A DNA stretch of 64,000 nucleotides from Azadirachta indica (taxonomy: Eukaryota; Streptophyta; Magnoliopsida; Sapindales; Meliaceae): contig CM040449.1 of assembly GCA_022749755.1 (NCBI GenBank), forward strand, positions 5,971,157-6,035,156, given 5' to 3'. The position numbers and the translations under genes are program-made. Shown here piece by piece: positions 45,801-59,040 of the stretch (positions are counted from its first letter, which is position 1; every line of letters begins with the position of its first letter). The notes beneath the pieces were generated by a model. The model was not told the origin of the DNA, searched no databases, and saw only the letters and a program-made list of their open reading frames with translations.

Positions 45801-48800
45801 TAGCACATAAACAAGATAAAATCAAGTATCAGCTACCCTATTCATATAAGATGCCTAAAGTCCAGCAAACCATCAGAAATGAACACAATAGTTTTTTCGT
45901 TATAAAGAAAAAAATAATAAAATATTCAGGAAAGGGGTCAACATTCAGCACACATGAAGCAGAGTTGAGGAACAAAGCTGAAAATCTAATCTATGCACAA
46001 CCCTAAATTAACATTCTGCTTTATTCTTCCGTGGCTGCTGGGTGGCCAGGGAAAACAAAAGCAGAAAGATTAGAAAACAAATAAATCAAGTCAATAAAAA
46101 GGAAAAGGGAAAAAAATAATACATCCACATACAGACATTTGGACGCCACAATTCTAACTAAAGCATAATTGAAAGAAAGAAAGAAGAGGCAACATGGGCC
46201 ACAGGATAAACTAGACCAAGGCCCCCATAGAACCTACATGCATAAATTCATGAATAATAGCATTTCTACTGTTTTTGTATAGAAGCAAAAATATTTTACC
46301 TTTCTCTCAAGTTCCACCATGTAGTTATCAAAAAGATCCTCCCGATCTCTAGCTCGTTCAACAGCCTTGAACCGCTCATCATTTTCAAACATACTTACCG
46401 CTTTGCTGACCAGGTAAACAGCTTAGTTAGTACTTCTACGATTGAGCACATTACCTTAAATTAGCGTATAAAGAATGATATAAAAGTTTTCATAGTCAAG
46501 CGAAAACTTTGAACCTCCATTTCATGGAAGATGTGAGTTCCTTGCACTCCTGACAGACATTAAAGCAGAAAAAAGCATCAGAAATATATATTATGGAAGA
46601 GAAGAAACGTAAATCTGAGCTGTATGTAACGTACTTCAAGCATCTTTGTGAATTCTTCCTTCGCTTTTTTCTGCCTCATTCGCCTCTCTTCAGCCTCTAT
46701 TTTTTTCCTCTGACCCAAGTACTAAAACATAATGAAATATAACCAATTTTATGTCAGAACAGAAAAGTTGATTCTGTGGATGCATAAAATTTAAACTTAA
46801 AAAGCAACTAGGGGTTAGTCAATTATACCTAATTTATCCTAACACAACCCATTTGATGCAAATCAAAAAGAAAAGAAAGAAAGAAAAATGAACTCATAGC
46901 ATTCAATTGCTGTAAGGTTTCATTCAAAGTTTACCTCATTAAATGCTTGCTTACGCTCACCAAGTGTTTTCAGAGCACCATATCTTCTGTCATTGATTAT
47001 CTCTCTCATTGCCTAAATAAGGTTTCAATATCAATAAAAACTATTTTTCCAATATATAAAACAAAGAACGAACAGAATGAGTTACAGCTGAACAACCTGC
47101 TCCCACGTCCAATCAGACTGCACATTAGCAAATTCAAGAAGGGCTTTGAAAGCATTTTTCGCCTCCTAAACGCACAAAGGGAAAAATAAAGAAAATTTTT
47201 TTTAAAAAAAAAAAAAAAGCTTAATGCTGCCAGTGACAGTAAATTATGAGCTCCACATTTATACAATTCTATAAAGCACATATTTCAAGGTGAATCAAAG
47301 TACCAGCTTGTTGGCAAACACTAAAGGTTCATCATCAGGTGTTTTCTCCTCCACTGGAGTCACATTAATTTTTCCAGCAACCGCCATTCCTTTTTTTGCT
47401 TCCTGCCGATAAAAATTGATAGACAAGTAAACTTAAGCAAATTAAGAATTCATTACTCAAAAATTGCAGGCTAGTTTTTAAAAATGAAGAACTGCATTTT
47501 GAAAATTTCATATGAGCCAACTGAAGAGACCTTGTTGCACCAATAATCTTAACTACACAAAACTTGTATGAAGATTTTCTTAAAAGGAAAAAATATACTC
47601 TTAAAACTCTTATTATTCCTCTGCAATAAACTACCTAACAGACTTCGCTAATTTAAAATCTCCACAAAACAGCCCTCAAAGAGAGAGTCATACCTCAATA
47701 TCCTGCATAGTAGCACCATTTCCAGAATTTGCAGCATCTTGAGCCCCGACAGTTCCATAGCCACTCCTGTCATTGTTCAAAACATAAGACAGCATTTCAT
47801 ACACCAGCATATTCAGCTGATAATAGATGTTTAGAAGCAACCGAAGTAAAGATTCATACATCATATTTGTGTTGGCATTGACCAAATCAGGAGGAACACC
47901 GGTACTTCCTGAAACAGTAATATTCAATGGAGTCACCATTGCAGGTTGAACTACAGTGGTAGCTACACCAGCAATGTGTGCAACAGGAATGGTTGATGAT
48001 CCAGAAACTACCACTGGGGAAGAATTAGTCACAGCAACGACAGGTGTAACTGAAACAGGGCTGGAAGCCACCCCAGATAAAGCTGAAGAAGTGCCCGAGC
48101 TAACTGACACAGTTGTAGCGGGTGTTTCAGCAGAGGAGACAGCAACAGCAGGGGAGACATTAGAATTTGCACCCAATTCTGATTGAGGTCCCTGGCTAAC
48201 CGCCATTTGAGCCTGTTCCCGGGCTAACTGGAAGCAAATATTTGAAAGTCAAATCAGAAAGGCAGAAACGCAGGTGAAAAGAACACAAGTAAAAGGTCAA
48301 ATGAGTAAAACCTTCAGTTCCTCAGGTATTGACCACTTGGACTGTTTCGTAACCTTGTTGTAATAATACCTGAAAAATTCACTCTCCAATTATGTAAGAT
48401 CATGGAAAATGCTAATCAACTAGGATATAATTCGACTATAGGGAAACAGAGAGAAAATGTATCAAACGGAAAAAACAGAGTTTAAACGCACTTTTTTCCC
48501 TCTGGAGTAGTGAATTCCTTCCAAACAGTTGATGCATCTGCTCTCTGTTATGGTAACATCATTATTAAATAAAGAATGAAAGTAGTACTAGGAAAAATTC
48601 AGAGATGAATAATAACAGGTTATAATGAGAAACAGTATGCTATCAGGCAGCATAATTATAGGAGAATGTCAAATTAGAAGAGTTTATATCATCAGGCAAG
48701 AGAAGCAATGGAGCCTATTTAAGCAAATAAAAGTAACACTTCAATTCTCTATCCAGTAGTCTGGAAACTAAATTCTACATTCTAACAGGATAGACAAGCA

Positions 48801-51800
48801 GAGGTACTTGGAATTAGTTAAACCAAGATAAAACCTCAAAGAAATGAAAATAAGATAAATAAGATAAGTAACTTCACAGTAAATAAAACTAAGATAAATA
48901 AGCCAAATTTGTCATTGGCATCCAACACCCTAGACTATGCATTTCATACCTCTCAAAATTTGTAGCACAGTGTACACCTGAGGAACTCTTTACAAACATT
49001 GACGTCAAACAAGTAACAGAACAAACAAAAGCTTGCAAAAAAGGATAGGCCTTAATAGTGATTGCAACTCAAGTATCACAATACATAATTGGATAAATAT
49101 GATTCTTCTGATACTACAAGAAAACTATGAAGAACAGAACAAGGATAGTCCTTAATATTGATACTCAAAAATGGAATGATAACCACATCATCAAATTTGG
49201 GGGGAAAAAAAAGGATAAAAGTCAAGACAACTGCATTTATCCAGTAACATGACTGCAACAAGAAAGGAATAAGACAAACAGTAAAGACACCAATAATATG
49301 TTCAGTTAATGAAGAAAATTCTCAAACAAGCAGACAGCACAAGTATAGAGATGAACATTTCTATCTTCACCCTAAGAATTTCGTCGACTAATGGAGAAGA
49401 AAAAAGCAACTATTACTACTCGATACTTCTTATGGCAACCCAGCACCAATCGCACATAAAATTTGTTCCTACATCATTAAAAATATGTAAATAGCAAAAT
49501 GTTGCCTGCCTTGAGAAAGTGAAATCCCGGCTTCAAACTGAGCATATAGAGCAGTCGTTAAATATCTCCAGACTTGCCAAGACGTCTACAAACCAGTGGA
49601 AAAACATGCAAGGAAAATGAAAATTCGAATAAAAAAATTTTGATTAATTCAACCATGCTTCAGTTTGTCAACATCCATAAAGGGAACACAGTTTGTACAA
49701 GTATGAAGGCATGAAAGACTGAAACATAGCAAAGGCATGTTTGACTGGAAATAGAAGAAACATTAATAGTGCGTCAAATAGTCTATTAATAAATGACTCA
49801 CCTCAATTGGTGACATCAATTCCAAAGGTTTCTCCCAGCTAGATTGTTTTGTCCTCTTATTATAATAGTATCTGAAAAATTAAAGCCATTACTTAGGAAA
49901 AATACATATATGCATGAATGTATGTGTGTACCACCGTATACAGCAACAACACTGTACCTTCTTCCATCACTTGATGTATGCTCTTGCCAATCACATGATG
50001 ACGGCTGAGCAATGCTAGGAACTTGTGCAGCCTGATATACCAAATAAATGTATGATTAACACAAGTTTCAGATTCCATAGGAAAATAAATAACCAAAAAA
50101 TATGGCCATGCATAATGTTCAGCAAAAATATCAAGAAAGGAGTTAGAATTATATTTTCATAATTATCACAAACCTACCCAAGTTTCTGACATCATGATAA
50201 TTTCTCATAACATCATGGAAACATCACTAACCTCCACTGTCAGGTTATCTGTCTCTAAAATAAAAATTAAGTCACAATTCAGTCCAGATAACACATACTT
50301 TTAATTACTTGGCATGCAGAATAGGAGTAGGAGATCATTCAGCAATGTAGTGAAGTGTAGTGCGCTGACATCGTAGTACTTAGTTCAGTGACCAGAATAT
50401 AAGTCAAGGGTAGGGGAGCTCTCCCTAATCTGTGTTTGAAGAGAGGAAAAATGGAAAAGCAGAAAAGCAGAGGGTAAATTGCAAATTAATGTTGTTGCTC
50501 TACAAAAGCTACTAGTTGCCTTTCACATTTCAGATCCATCTACTTTTAGAAAGACTAGTTACCATTCCCCTCTTAGATCAATCCTCCCACTTTCCATTCT
50601 CCTTTTCTTCTTAACCACAATTGATTGAGGTCTGTTCTCCTTCCTCTTTTTCCTTCCCCCACAAAAATTCTTTCATTTTCCCCCTCTGCCGGTGTCTTAA
50701 GGAAGGTTCCCCAGTAGTTAAATCAAAAGCTTAGAGGTGACACAATGATCAAAAAATCCATTCATAATATGAATAATAAATTCCCTCACATCAGAATCTT
50801 GTCCAGATTTTTACTTACACACATTGTCAATAAGTGACCATACCCACTGTCTAATTAGATATATCTAAAATGCCAATTCACCTAGGCACGAGATAGCTAG
50901 CATTGACAAAAAAGGAAAATCCCCTTTAATTAACAGATGGTAGGAAACTATACAGCAAAAATCAATTTATCCGTTTAACAGTGAGATGACATGAAGCATA
51001 TCACTTCTCAAAGAAGTGTCAATAAGAAGCATCAAAGAATGTGGCATAGGCCCCACCAAACAAAGGCAGCTATTCATAAGTGCTTCTTAATGATAAAACA
51101 AACAAGACAAATTATGTGCAGGAAACTGTAAACAAAAATAAACCATTTTTAGGTAAGAAAGAAACTTACTGCTTGTGTAGAAGAAGCAGCTGATGGTTGT
51201 TGACCAGTCTGCTGTACAGGTGTAACATGGGACACGCTGTGATTTGCAGAAGACACCCAAGGTTGTCCAGATATAGGTGCCACAGGAACATGCATTTGAG
51301 GAATTGGTTGGAACTGAGATGATGCACTGGCATTATTCTGTGGCTGGCCATAAGAAGATGGTACAAACTGAAACAACAAAATACATCAGAAGTGATGCAG
51401 AAGTTACTCCCAAAAAGGAAAGAAATAAAAAAAGGCATGAGATCTTACAGTATATGATGAAGAGAGAGGCATTGCAGGGGCACCTAATCCAGGCATGTGA
51501 TTGTTCATTGCAGTGGCAGTGTTCTGTGGTTGAGGTGAGCCAACTGAGAGAGGCCTATTTGTTTGGACATATGGTGCTGGTATAGCCTGTGATGAAGGCA
51601 AATTAACAGGCTGACCTGGCCTAGGTGGAAACTGCTGCATTGGTTGGGAGAACTGCATTTGCTGACCCTGAATAGCTGACATCCCAGAATTTAAAGAAGA
51701 AATACCTTGTCCAACAGGCCGAAACTGCTGGGAAGCTGCAGGAATAAATGATTGCCCTTGCTGTGTTGGAAGCACTGGTCGAAACTAGAGCAGAAGGATA

Positions 51801-52429
51801 TGCACATAATGCAATTTGTTAAAAATCTTGCAAGAAAAAGGATGTAAAATGCATCAGATGAAAACAGGCGAAGAATTATTTGCATATGAGAGGATGAACC
51901 AAAATTTTGAGGACCTAATGGTCCAACTACAGCAGGCCAAGGTGGCTAGTCCACAGACTCAGAGAAAGAGTGGGGCAAGAGATAGAGAATAGGAGAGAGG
52001 GAGGAGGTGAAAGAAAATTATCATAACACACCTCTGTACAGAAATTAAAAGGGGGAATTCATAGAAGAAAGTTCCAAAAAATTCTAATTAAATTAAAGTT
52101 TCATTTTGCATTCACCTATTTTATTAAAAAAAGTTCGATGCATTACAAAAAATCCTCATGGTTCATATCCTAAGAGATGCATAATGAATTAAACATTTTC
52201 AAACACATTGATAAAAGTAACTCATGGCTGAGCAAGACCAACCAAGATTTGACATATTCAACCAAACAATGGCCGGACTCAAGTGTTCAATATGCATACA
52301 TAGATTTAAAATATGAAGCTTGTTTCGAACTGGATCCTTCATATTTTCAGTTATGCTGCAATACAACCATGAAGTAACCGAATTAGAGTTAGCTACCTGA
52401 GCACCAGATGATTGAGAATTATTAGCCAT
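42815..52429 (-). CDS. PRP40A: Pre-mRNA-processing protein 40A (U1 snRNP-associated, WW-FF protein)
   Basis: Twenty-six coding exons, 1010 residues. Exons: 52429-52397, 51784-51449, 51367-51170, 50031-49958, 49871-49802, 48544-48492, 48369-48312, 48227-47860, 47766-47694, 47402-47304, 47165-47097, 47012-46935, 46721-46635, 46549-46515, 46405-46300, 45780-45700, 45603-45457, 45263-45147, 44983-44885, 44733-44686, 44614-44522, 44183-44076, 43960-43896, 43765-43663, 43329-43024, 42943-42815. All phases agree. PRP40 proteins associate with U1 snRNP and bridge splice sites early in spliceosome assembly; plant PRP40s also bind the RNA polymerase II C-terminal domain through their WW domains. The N-terminus is rich in Gln, Pro and Ser. 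WW1 spans W204-P229 and WW2 W245-P270, both with the YYYNK core. A Ser/Thr/Val-rich linker follows, then about five FF domains from 455 to about 850, and a lysine/glutamate then RS-like tail (867-1010) ending in [12 protein letters not shown]. The last intron uses a GC donor. Confidence 0.95.
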
Positions 52430-54360
52430 CCCAGCACATGGGCAAGCCTCCTTGAGCTGCTACAGAAATCAAAAAGTTATTAGAGCCTCATGTATTCACA
52501 AAGTTTCATCAAAATAGGGTAATTAACACATACCTCCCCTATAGAAGCCCACACTTAAATACAGGTTTAAAGAAAGCTACACATACCTCCCCTAAACCGT
52601 TAGTTGACGATCCGATTTTTATGAAAAGACCAAAATGCCTCAACTATTTCCTTAATAGTATGAAGACAAATTCGCGACAAAATATACATTACAAAATATG
52701 TAATGTAGGGTCCATGTTGTTTGAGTTTTATAAATTTATAAAATGTATTATTTATTCATTGCATAATGAAAATAACATAATAATTTTATAAAAAATTATA
52801 AAAAACTTTTATTATCCAATTGATAAATATTACATCACTTTAAATGAAATATAAAAATTAAAAAACTTAATGTTACACTTTTTAATTTTTAAAATTTATA
52901 ATAGGAATATAATAACTCATCTTTAAAGTATAAAAAATTAAAAAATAAAATAGTCAGTTACTTTTTCATGAATAAATTATGTTTACAACCCTAAAAAATA
53001 AATGTTAGTCTAATTTATGAAAAATTATTTTCAGGATTTTGAACTAAATATTGTTAAAAAGTGTAAATGAATTGATAATATTAAATATCATTATTTAATT
53101 TTAGATTTCAATTATTGACTTGCACAAAATTAAATGGTTAAGTTGGTGGAATGTTCAAAAATGCCCTTAATTCTAACGGTCCAGGGGAGGTATGTGTGAA
53201 TTTCTCTAAACTTGCCATCTAAGTGTGAGTTTCTCAAACTTCAAGGAGGGTATGTGTTAATTCCCCCATCAAGATATTGCTCGCATGCAAAGCCACAAGT
53301 AAGAAGAGAAAACTGCCCCAAAAGTTTCCAAGGCAATCAAGCTATCTTGTTAAATAATTGACTACCGTCTATTTCTACAAAAACTCTCTCCATCATCTTA
53401 CAATTTAACCTATATTTAGGTTTTCTTTTTTTTCTTCTTTACTTCTAAGCCAAGGATGAAGCATATAGAGGAAAAAAATTATGCATAACTCAACTTACTT
53501 TGTTTGCAAGAAATTCTGGATGAAAATGTCTTTTCAGAACCACAAAATATCCAAGTACTGGTTCAAAAAGAAAAAATAACCAATTGCTACAAATGTTCTT
53601 TGGTCCTGGTGAACAGAAAGTAAGTTAAAAAAGGCACTGAATTCTTTCTGGAACTTCATTTCCAGAAACAAGGAGAACATAGCGACAGGAAAGAAACTCA
53701 GTTGTCTTTAAATCTCTTTCCTGTTCTCCTGGATTGTAACAGGTTCCTCTTTTAAGTTTTTTTCTCCCCCGCAAACAACATAAAACTCACTGAGCTACAG
53801 ATGCCATCACATGCACAAAGCATGACACTAGTAACCTAAACAAGCAGTAGCAATAAAATTCTTAAACAAAGATAATATCCGCCGGCCAATCAATCAGTTC
53901 ACCACTGGTAGGTCTACCAGAATTCTGTCTTATGGAAGCCCAAAACCTTTCTTCTGCCTAAATTTTTTCACTAAATTAGTATATCACATCGAACCCTAAT
54001 TATTAAACTCAAAAACTATACTAGACAATATGCCTACATTGCATTACAATTTCCTTTCACCAAAATATCAAATTTTGTTTAATGACTACTCATAGTCACA
54101 GGTTCTAAACATTTTAACTTCTTGACGAAACTGAAATTCGATCCTCCGCATTTGAAAATACGATATTTTCCCATTAACCAGACAGAAATCAAAGATATTG
54201 GAAGCAAACAACATAAATTACTAATCAAGAAAGATTAAATTGAAAATCAGTACTTACGGTGCACAAATGAGCTGCAAGTAGAATTGCTGTTGTTGTCAGA
54301 GATTCAGAAAGCTGAGATCTGTCTCTACGCTTTGGTGTGTCAGGTCCGGTGTTAGGGTTT
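52398..54360 (-). other. 5' UTR exon, long leader intron and promoter edge of PRP40A
   Basis: On the minus strand a non-coding first exon ends at 54258 with the donor ACC|GTAAGT. The next exon begins at 52459 after TTCTGTAG, 30 bases before the start codon, giving a 5' UTR intron of about 1.8 kb. The intron carries an inserted inverted-repeat element (52516-53266). An AAACCCTAA telo-box (minus strand, 54352-54360) lies just upstream of or within the leader; such boxes are common in promoters of plant housekeeping and RNA-processing genes. The transcription start is not known. First-exon donor and acceptor are read from consensus only. Confidence 0.6.
52516..53266. mobile_element. Long-TIR non-autonomous DNA transposon in the PRP40A leader intron
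   Basis: Both ends carry imperfect inverted repeats of about 90 bases. The left end reads AGGGTAATTAACACATACC, and the right end in reverse reads GGGGGAATTAACACATACC. Deeper in, both arms contain ACACATACCTCCCCT followed by ACCGTTAG. The flanks are ATCAAAAT (52508-52515) and ATCAAGAT (53268-53275), an 8-base near-match. One more flanking C on each side would make it 9 bases, at the cost of one terminal base. Eight bases would suit hAT elements; nine with long TIRs would suit Mutator-like elements. The interior is AT-rich with no transposase. Confidence 0.75.
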
Positions 54361-55738
54361 AAGAGAGAGTACGGAGGAAGAAAAATTGATCGAAAAAGGA
54401 CGGAACGACGTTTATCGTTTCTGTTACTGATGATCTTCCGATTTTACCCCTGCTGTCATGTCAAAATTTCGTTACTAGGACCTCATTTTGTCTCGGGTAA
54501 GATGACAATCGGGCGGGTCAATGATTGCCCCAACACCCATTTGCCAAAACCCAAATGACTCATTTTTCTTGTTCTTTCTTTTCTGGTCCGGTTCACTGCT
54601 CTGTGATCATATAATGAATTGCCATTAAATCAAAATAATTTAGAATGGTATCATTTTTCTGGTCCTTAATTTTCCACCTCCATTTAATAATGTTAGAAGG
54701 GGCTGTATTAAATTTAAATTAAAATAATATCAAAAATATAATAAAATATAATTTAAATTATTAATAATATTAATGATTTAAACTATTCAAATAAGGTGGT
54801 TAGAAATGTGGTTCGAATAATATAGAAGATAAGGGTTTGATGGTCTATGGATAAAGTTTCTTATCGATATTTAATATATATATTGTTAAATAATTAAAAT
54901 AATTACCTTTTATTTTAAAAGAGTTAAAACATATTTTAAAGTTTGTCGTAATTTTTTAATTTAAATATTGTGATCTTCTTATACAAAAATATTATAAAAC
55001 TATATCATGCACTTATAAAAGTTTCAATAAAATAAAATATGCAAAACTACTATGTATTATAACTTTCTATATATTTGTTATTTGACAAACATATAAATGA
55101 ATGATAAATAATATAATTGATTACATTGCTAGTACTTTAACCTTTAACTTAATAGTTTTTAAAGTTTATATTAGGGATAAGACGATTGAATATTTCATTA
55201 ACTATCATTTTATTGAAGTAATTAATGAAAATATTAAATATAATTATTAAGACAAAACAACGTTATGACATTTATTGCATCTAGCATGAAAAAATATGGC
55301 AAGTGAAGAGACAGCATTGATTGATATCGAATAACTTTCACATTAAACACCAACAAGCACAAATTTTATGATGACAAATGAATCAAATCGTTCATTCTTA
55401 TTTCGTGATAGTATAATTAATTGAAACCTTAACTTGGCATAGAATCTGATTAATTTCACGATTTCATATTTGTGATATTATATATTATGAATACGATTTT
55501 GCATTAATATGCAATTTTGGTGAAACCTGTTTTTATTATATATGAATGGGATAAGATTGGCAGTATTTTTTTTATACAAAATATTATATCAATTATATAT
55601 GACATATGCATTAATTATGAATGTATTAATTATACATTAATTATATAGTCAGATACAATTTCAATAGTTAGATTAGGTGTTTTTATATCCAACGGTTTAC
55701 AATTGACATAAAATTTTATATAAAAAAAAGTGTCGCTG

Positions 55739-55777
<39 letters not shown>

Positions 55778-56141
55778 GGCATTATTGTAAGATCAACCAG
55801 AATCGAAAGCTAATTAACTACTGTAGTACATCTCCACGCAAACTTGAGCCTGGAGGCTAGCTGGTGATAAACGATGAAAGCTAAGAAATACATATGGACA
55901 AGAAGCGCTACTCGTGTACGAAATCTGTTTCAAAAAGCCTTAAACAAGTAATAAAATAAAATAATGTTGTGCTTATAACAAATTTGGAAGCCCAGCTTTA
56001 ACATTCCCGGTGGATCAAACTTCTTGAATCTCCCGTTCAAAACCATCACCAACATATATAAACAGTGGAATTAATTAAACCGATCGGCCGGAAAATACAG
56101 CACAGGATTATTTGTCTGAATGCCTTTCTGCTGTATGTTTC
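54361..56141. other. Intergenic: upstream of PRP40A to DUF688 gene 3' side
   Basis: Divergence is not shared with another gene here: this is PRP40A upstream sequence followed by very AT-rich DNA (54600-55740) and an (AT)17 run at 55742-55775. The open frame 54337-54558 (+) starts in the PRP40A leader region and has no domains. No gene is supported. Confidence 0.45.
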
Positions 56142-56549
56142 TCACATCTCTCCATCTTTATTGTGATTAGGTAACTGATGAGAAGCTCTAACTAAATTAT
56201 CGTCCCTAACACTGCAAGAATTCTTACACGAGAAATTAAACATACCCTTCTTACGCAACTTGCCCTTTCTGTAGCTTTTGGTGCACTCTTTGAAGGCAGC
56301 CAAAAAGGGGTCTTGATCATGCCTATTGAAACTAAGACCTCTTCTAGAGGAACTTCTCGACGGAGGCTGAAACGCGCACGGAGGAAGAGGGATTTGTATA
56401 TCATGAACCGAAAACCGTCCGCTTTCCGTCGGACAAGGTGGGGGCGGCAGCTTAAATGAAAGGCGGGGACCGTCGTCCTCCTTCAGATCTGACACCTTGG
56501 AGATTCCAGGCTCGTTCTCCCAAGAAAAGGGAACCTTGTTTAGACTCAT
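56142..56549 (-). CDS. DUF688-type plant protein, 135 residues
   Basis: Intronless minus-strand gene of 135 residues. The N-terminus VPFSWENEPGISK is the signature of a plant-specific group (DUF688 and relatives) whose members all begin with a short PFSWE-x-x-PG motif. A proline-rich stretch (KLPPPPCPTES) and a second one (IQIPLPPCAFQPPSR) follow, then DPFLAAFKECTKSYRKGK, another block typical of this group, and a basic C-terminal region. No membrane segment or signal peptide is evident. The function of the group is unknown. A minus-strand TATATAAA at 56596-56603 lies about 50 bases upstream of the start. An overlapping reverse frame (56192-56404) is a shadow. Confidence 0.8.
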   Translation of the reverse strand: MSLNKVPFSWENEPGISKVSDLKEDDGPRLSFKLPPPPCPTESGRFSVHDIQIPLPPCAFQPPSRSSSRRGLSFNRHDQDPFLAAFKECTKSYRKGKLRKKGMFNFSCKNSCSVRDDNLVRASHQLPNHNKDGEM

Positions 56550-56595
56550 TTCTGACTAACTTCCTACCGAAAGGAAACTGGAAGGGATATGAGAG

Positions 56596-56603
56596 TTTAT
56601 ATA
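56596..56603 (-). promoter_or_regulatory. TATA box of the DUF688-type gene
   Basis: Reads TATATAAA on the minus strand, 47-54 bases upstream of the start codon. If it is the functional TATA box, the 5' UTR is only some 15-25 bases long. Confidence 0.5.
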
Positions 56604-58234
56604 GCAGAGAATATTTATAGTGTAAGTTTTAATTGTGTAAGAAATGTTATAATTCCCCTTAAGTTAATTAGGGACAAACAGCGGGGGGGCATCTAAAACG
56701 TGTAGAAGGGGAGAGGGTACGTAATTTAGTCAGGTAGCTTTAAAACAGAAGAGGAAGGGAAAAAGACACTGAAAGTGGAGAAAAGAGACCGAGTCCAAAT
56801 GAGTCCACATCATTAAAATTACACAAGCTAGAGAATTTGGAAAATTGTTTATAACAAAATGACAAATCAGGAATTATATATTGACTGAGCTCACCTACAC
56901 ATACTTTGGAAATGAATGAAACAATTACAACAGATTGTGTATATACATGTACATACATTCATCTCCAGGCTTGCCGGCTGATTGTATTCAGGAGGACTCC
57001 TCATATATTATGGATAAGTGATAAAGTTTTCATGTTGTTGAAAAGTATTTTAGAAACGACAGCAACTTTTATTTATTATTTTTAAAATACGTTACTTATA
57101 CGACTAAAACTAAAACGCCACTGTTTCTCACTCAATTTAATTGGCCGACAATTATCATTTTCTAAATTTTAATTGATAGTGATTATTAATACATACATAT
57201 ATATATATATATATATCATTCTAACTAATTACTTTCAACAAATAAATAATTAAATAATATTTTATATATAGGAAGAGTACTAATTAACTTGATCTCTCTA
57301 TCATTGTCTTTTATTCTAGAAAACCAACGGGCAACAACTGGTATTAGATAATTAAGAGACAAGACTTGCTTATTTGAAAAATTAAGATGCTTCCAAAATA
57401 AATAGAACATTTTTGTATATATTTGATTGACCTAATTAAAAGTACTTAATTACAATGGAATACCAACTAGGTAGCTAGCTAGAGTACACAAATCAAAAAT
57501 GAGAAAATACAGTTACTAACAAGTTGGCATTATTATTATACAAATTCGTTGTTTACAGGTATTTTCTTTTTATTTCTTTACATAAAAATAAATAAATAAA
57601 TAAAAGGTTGTGACATCGTCCGACTAGACTAGTACTACTATATATATATATATATATATATATGTGCAACTTACTTATATACGACGTTAAACGGAGCTAG
57701 GAAGTTCAATGCTATATATACATATATATATATATATATTTAAAATATTTCGTTGTTTGAAAAATTAATAGTTTGTATATTCATAATGCATTTAATTATT
57801 AAATAACAATAATTATCTTCTAACATTCCTCTGGTTACATGTTTAATGTGCTAGCTTTAGCTTGATAAAGGAGCTGTTGCTAACTTGCTGCGTGATTGTG
57901 GACACTCGCTCTTTTTTTTTTTTTTTTTTTTTTTTGCTGTGTGCAATGTACTAGAGCCGTTCAATTTTGTGTGAAATACAATGATATATGTTATTTAATT
58001 TTATACTGTATGTATATACGGCGGCTTAGAATTTTCAACCAGTTTTACTCTGGCTAGTCGAGGAGTATATGCCCCCTTTGGGAAATGTTATACGGTGCAA
58101 ACTCATCGTATGTATACTCATTTAATAAAATAAATTAAATTATTGATATAAATTTATTCAACAATCTCATAAAATATAACAATATAAAACGTTTTGGCCA
58201 TATAAATATTTACTCTACTCACCATACCGTCATA

Positions 58235-58303
<69 letters not shown>

Positions 58304-59040
58304 CCAAGTAATAAATTGGACGGGAGGACGATATAATCTAAGAATCGTTTTTTATAAACATTTTTTTTAATTATCTACACCATAATTTTCATTTGATCAC
58401 AAATTTCATAGAAAATGACATTTCATCCATAATTTTAATATTTGATATTGAAACAATTCATTGGTAAAAAGAAAATTTTAATAAAATTATTTAATAAAAT
58501 ACTTTACATGTTTGTCTTAGGCAAGACAATTTCAATAAAATCATTAAATAAAATAATACTAAATATTAACGTTTCTTATCATTAATCAAATTCTAATATA
58601 AAAATACAAGTATGTTAACCAAGACAGTTAGCAGCCTTCAATTTAGAAAATAAATTTGGAATTGATTTGATATATAAATGACTAAACATGTGAATCTCAT
58701 TGTTGTACTTATACAATGAGCTAACAATTATTTGAATAATATCCTATTATTCAAGTGGCTAGAAAAATAACTTACGTATTAATGGACAAGTCCAGTCATT
58801 GACTTCAACTAATTGGAAAAGCCGTTCAAATCCGATACTATTACTACCACTGCCACTCCGGTCAATACGTTTTAAGTCGTTTACAAATCGTATGCGTCCC
58901 AAAACGCGTCGTTTTGATGGCGCACGCGTTGAAGGAGAAAGAGTGTACGTCGTTGGTAAATGAGACGAAGGACGTTAGTTGGGATCAGTACGACATTCGG
59001 AAACCTTTTATTTTAAAATTTCACGCTTACTCTTGATTTA
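56604..59040. other. Intergenic microsatellite-rich AT-rich DNA
   Basis: No gene is supported. Holds (AT)n runs near 57197-57216, 57640-57662 and 57721-57740, a 24-base poly-T at 57912-57935 and a compound (CT)n(AT)n repeat at 58239-58299. A short patch near 58890-58960 contains CG-rich ACGCGTCG-like sequence that stands out from the surroundings but has no clear function. Confidence 0.45.
58239..58299. repeat. Compound microsatellite (CT)n(AT)n
   Basis: An uninterrupted CT run (58239-58271) joins an AT run (58271-58299), the same structure as at 30055-30114. Confidence 0.95.

Noticed and set aside
47956..48186. Plus-strand open frame opposite PRP40A exon 48227-47860
   Set aside because: Shadow of the Ser/Thr/Val-rich linker of PRP40A.
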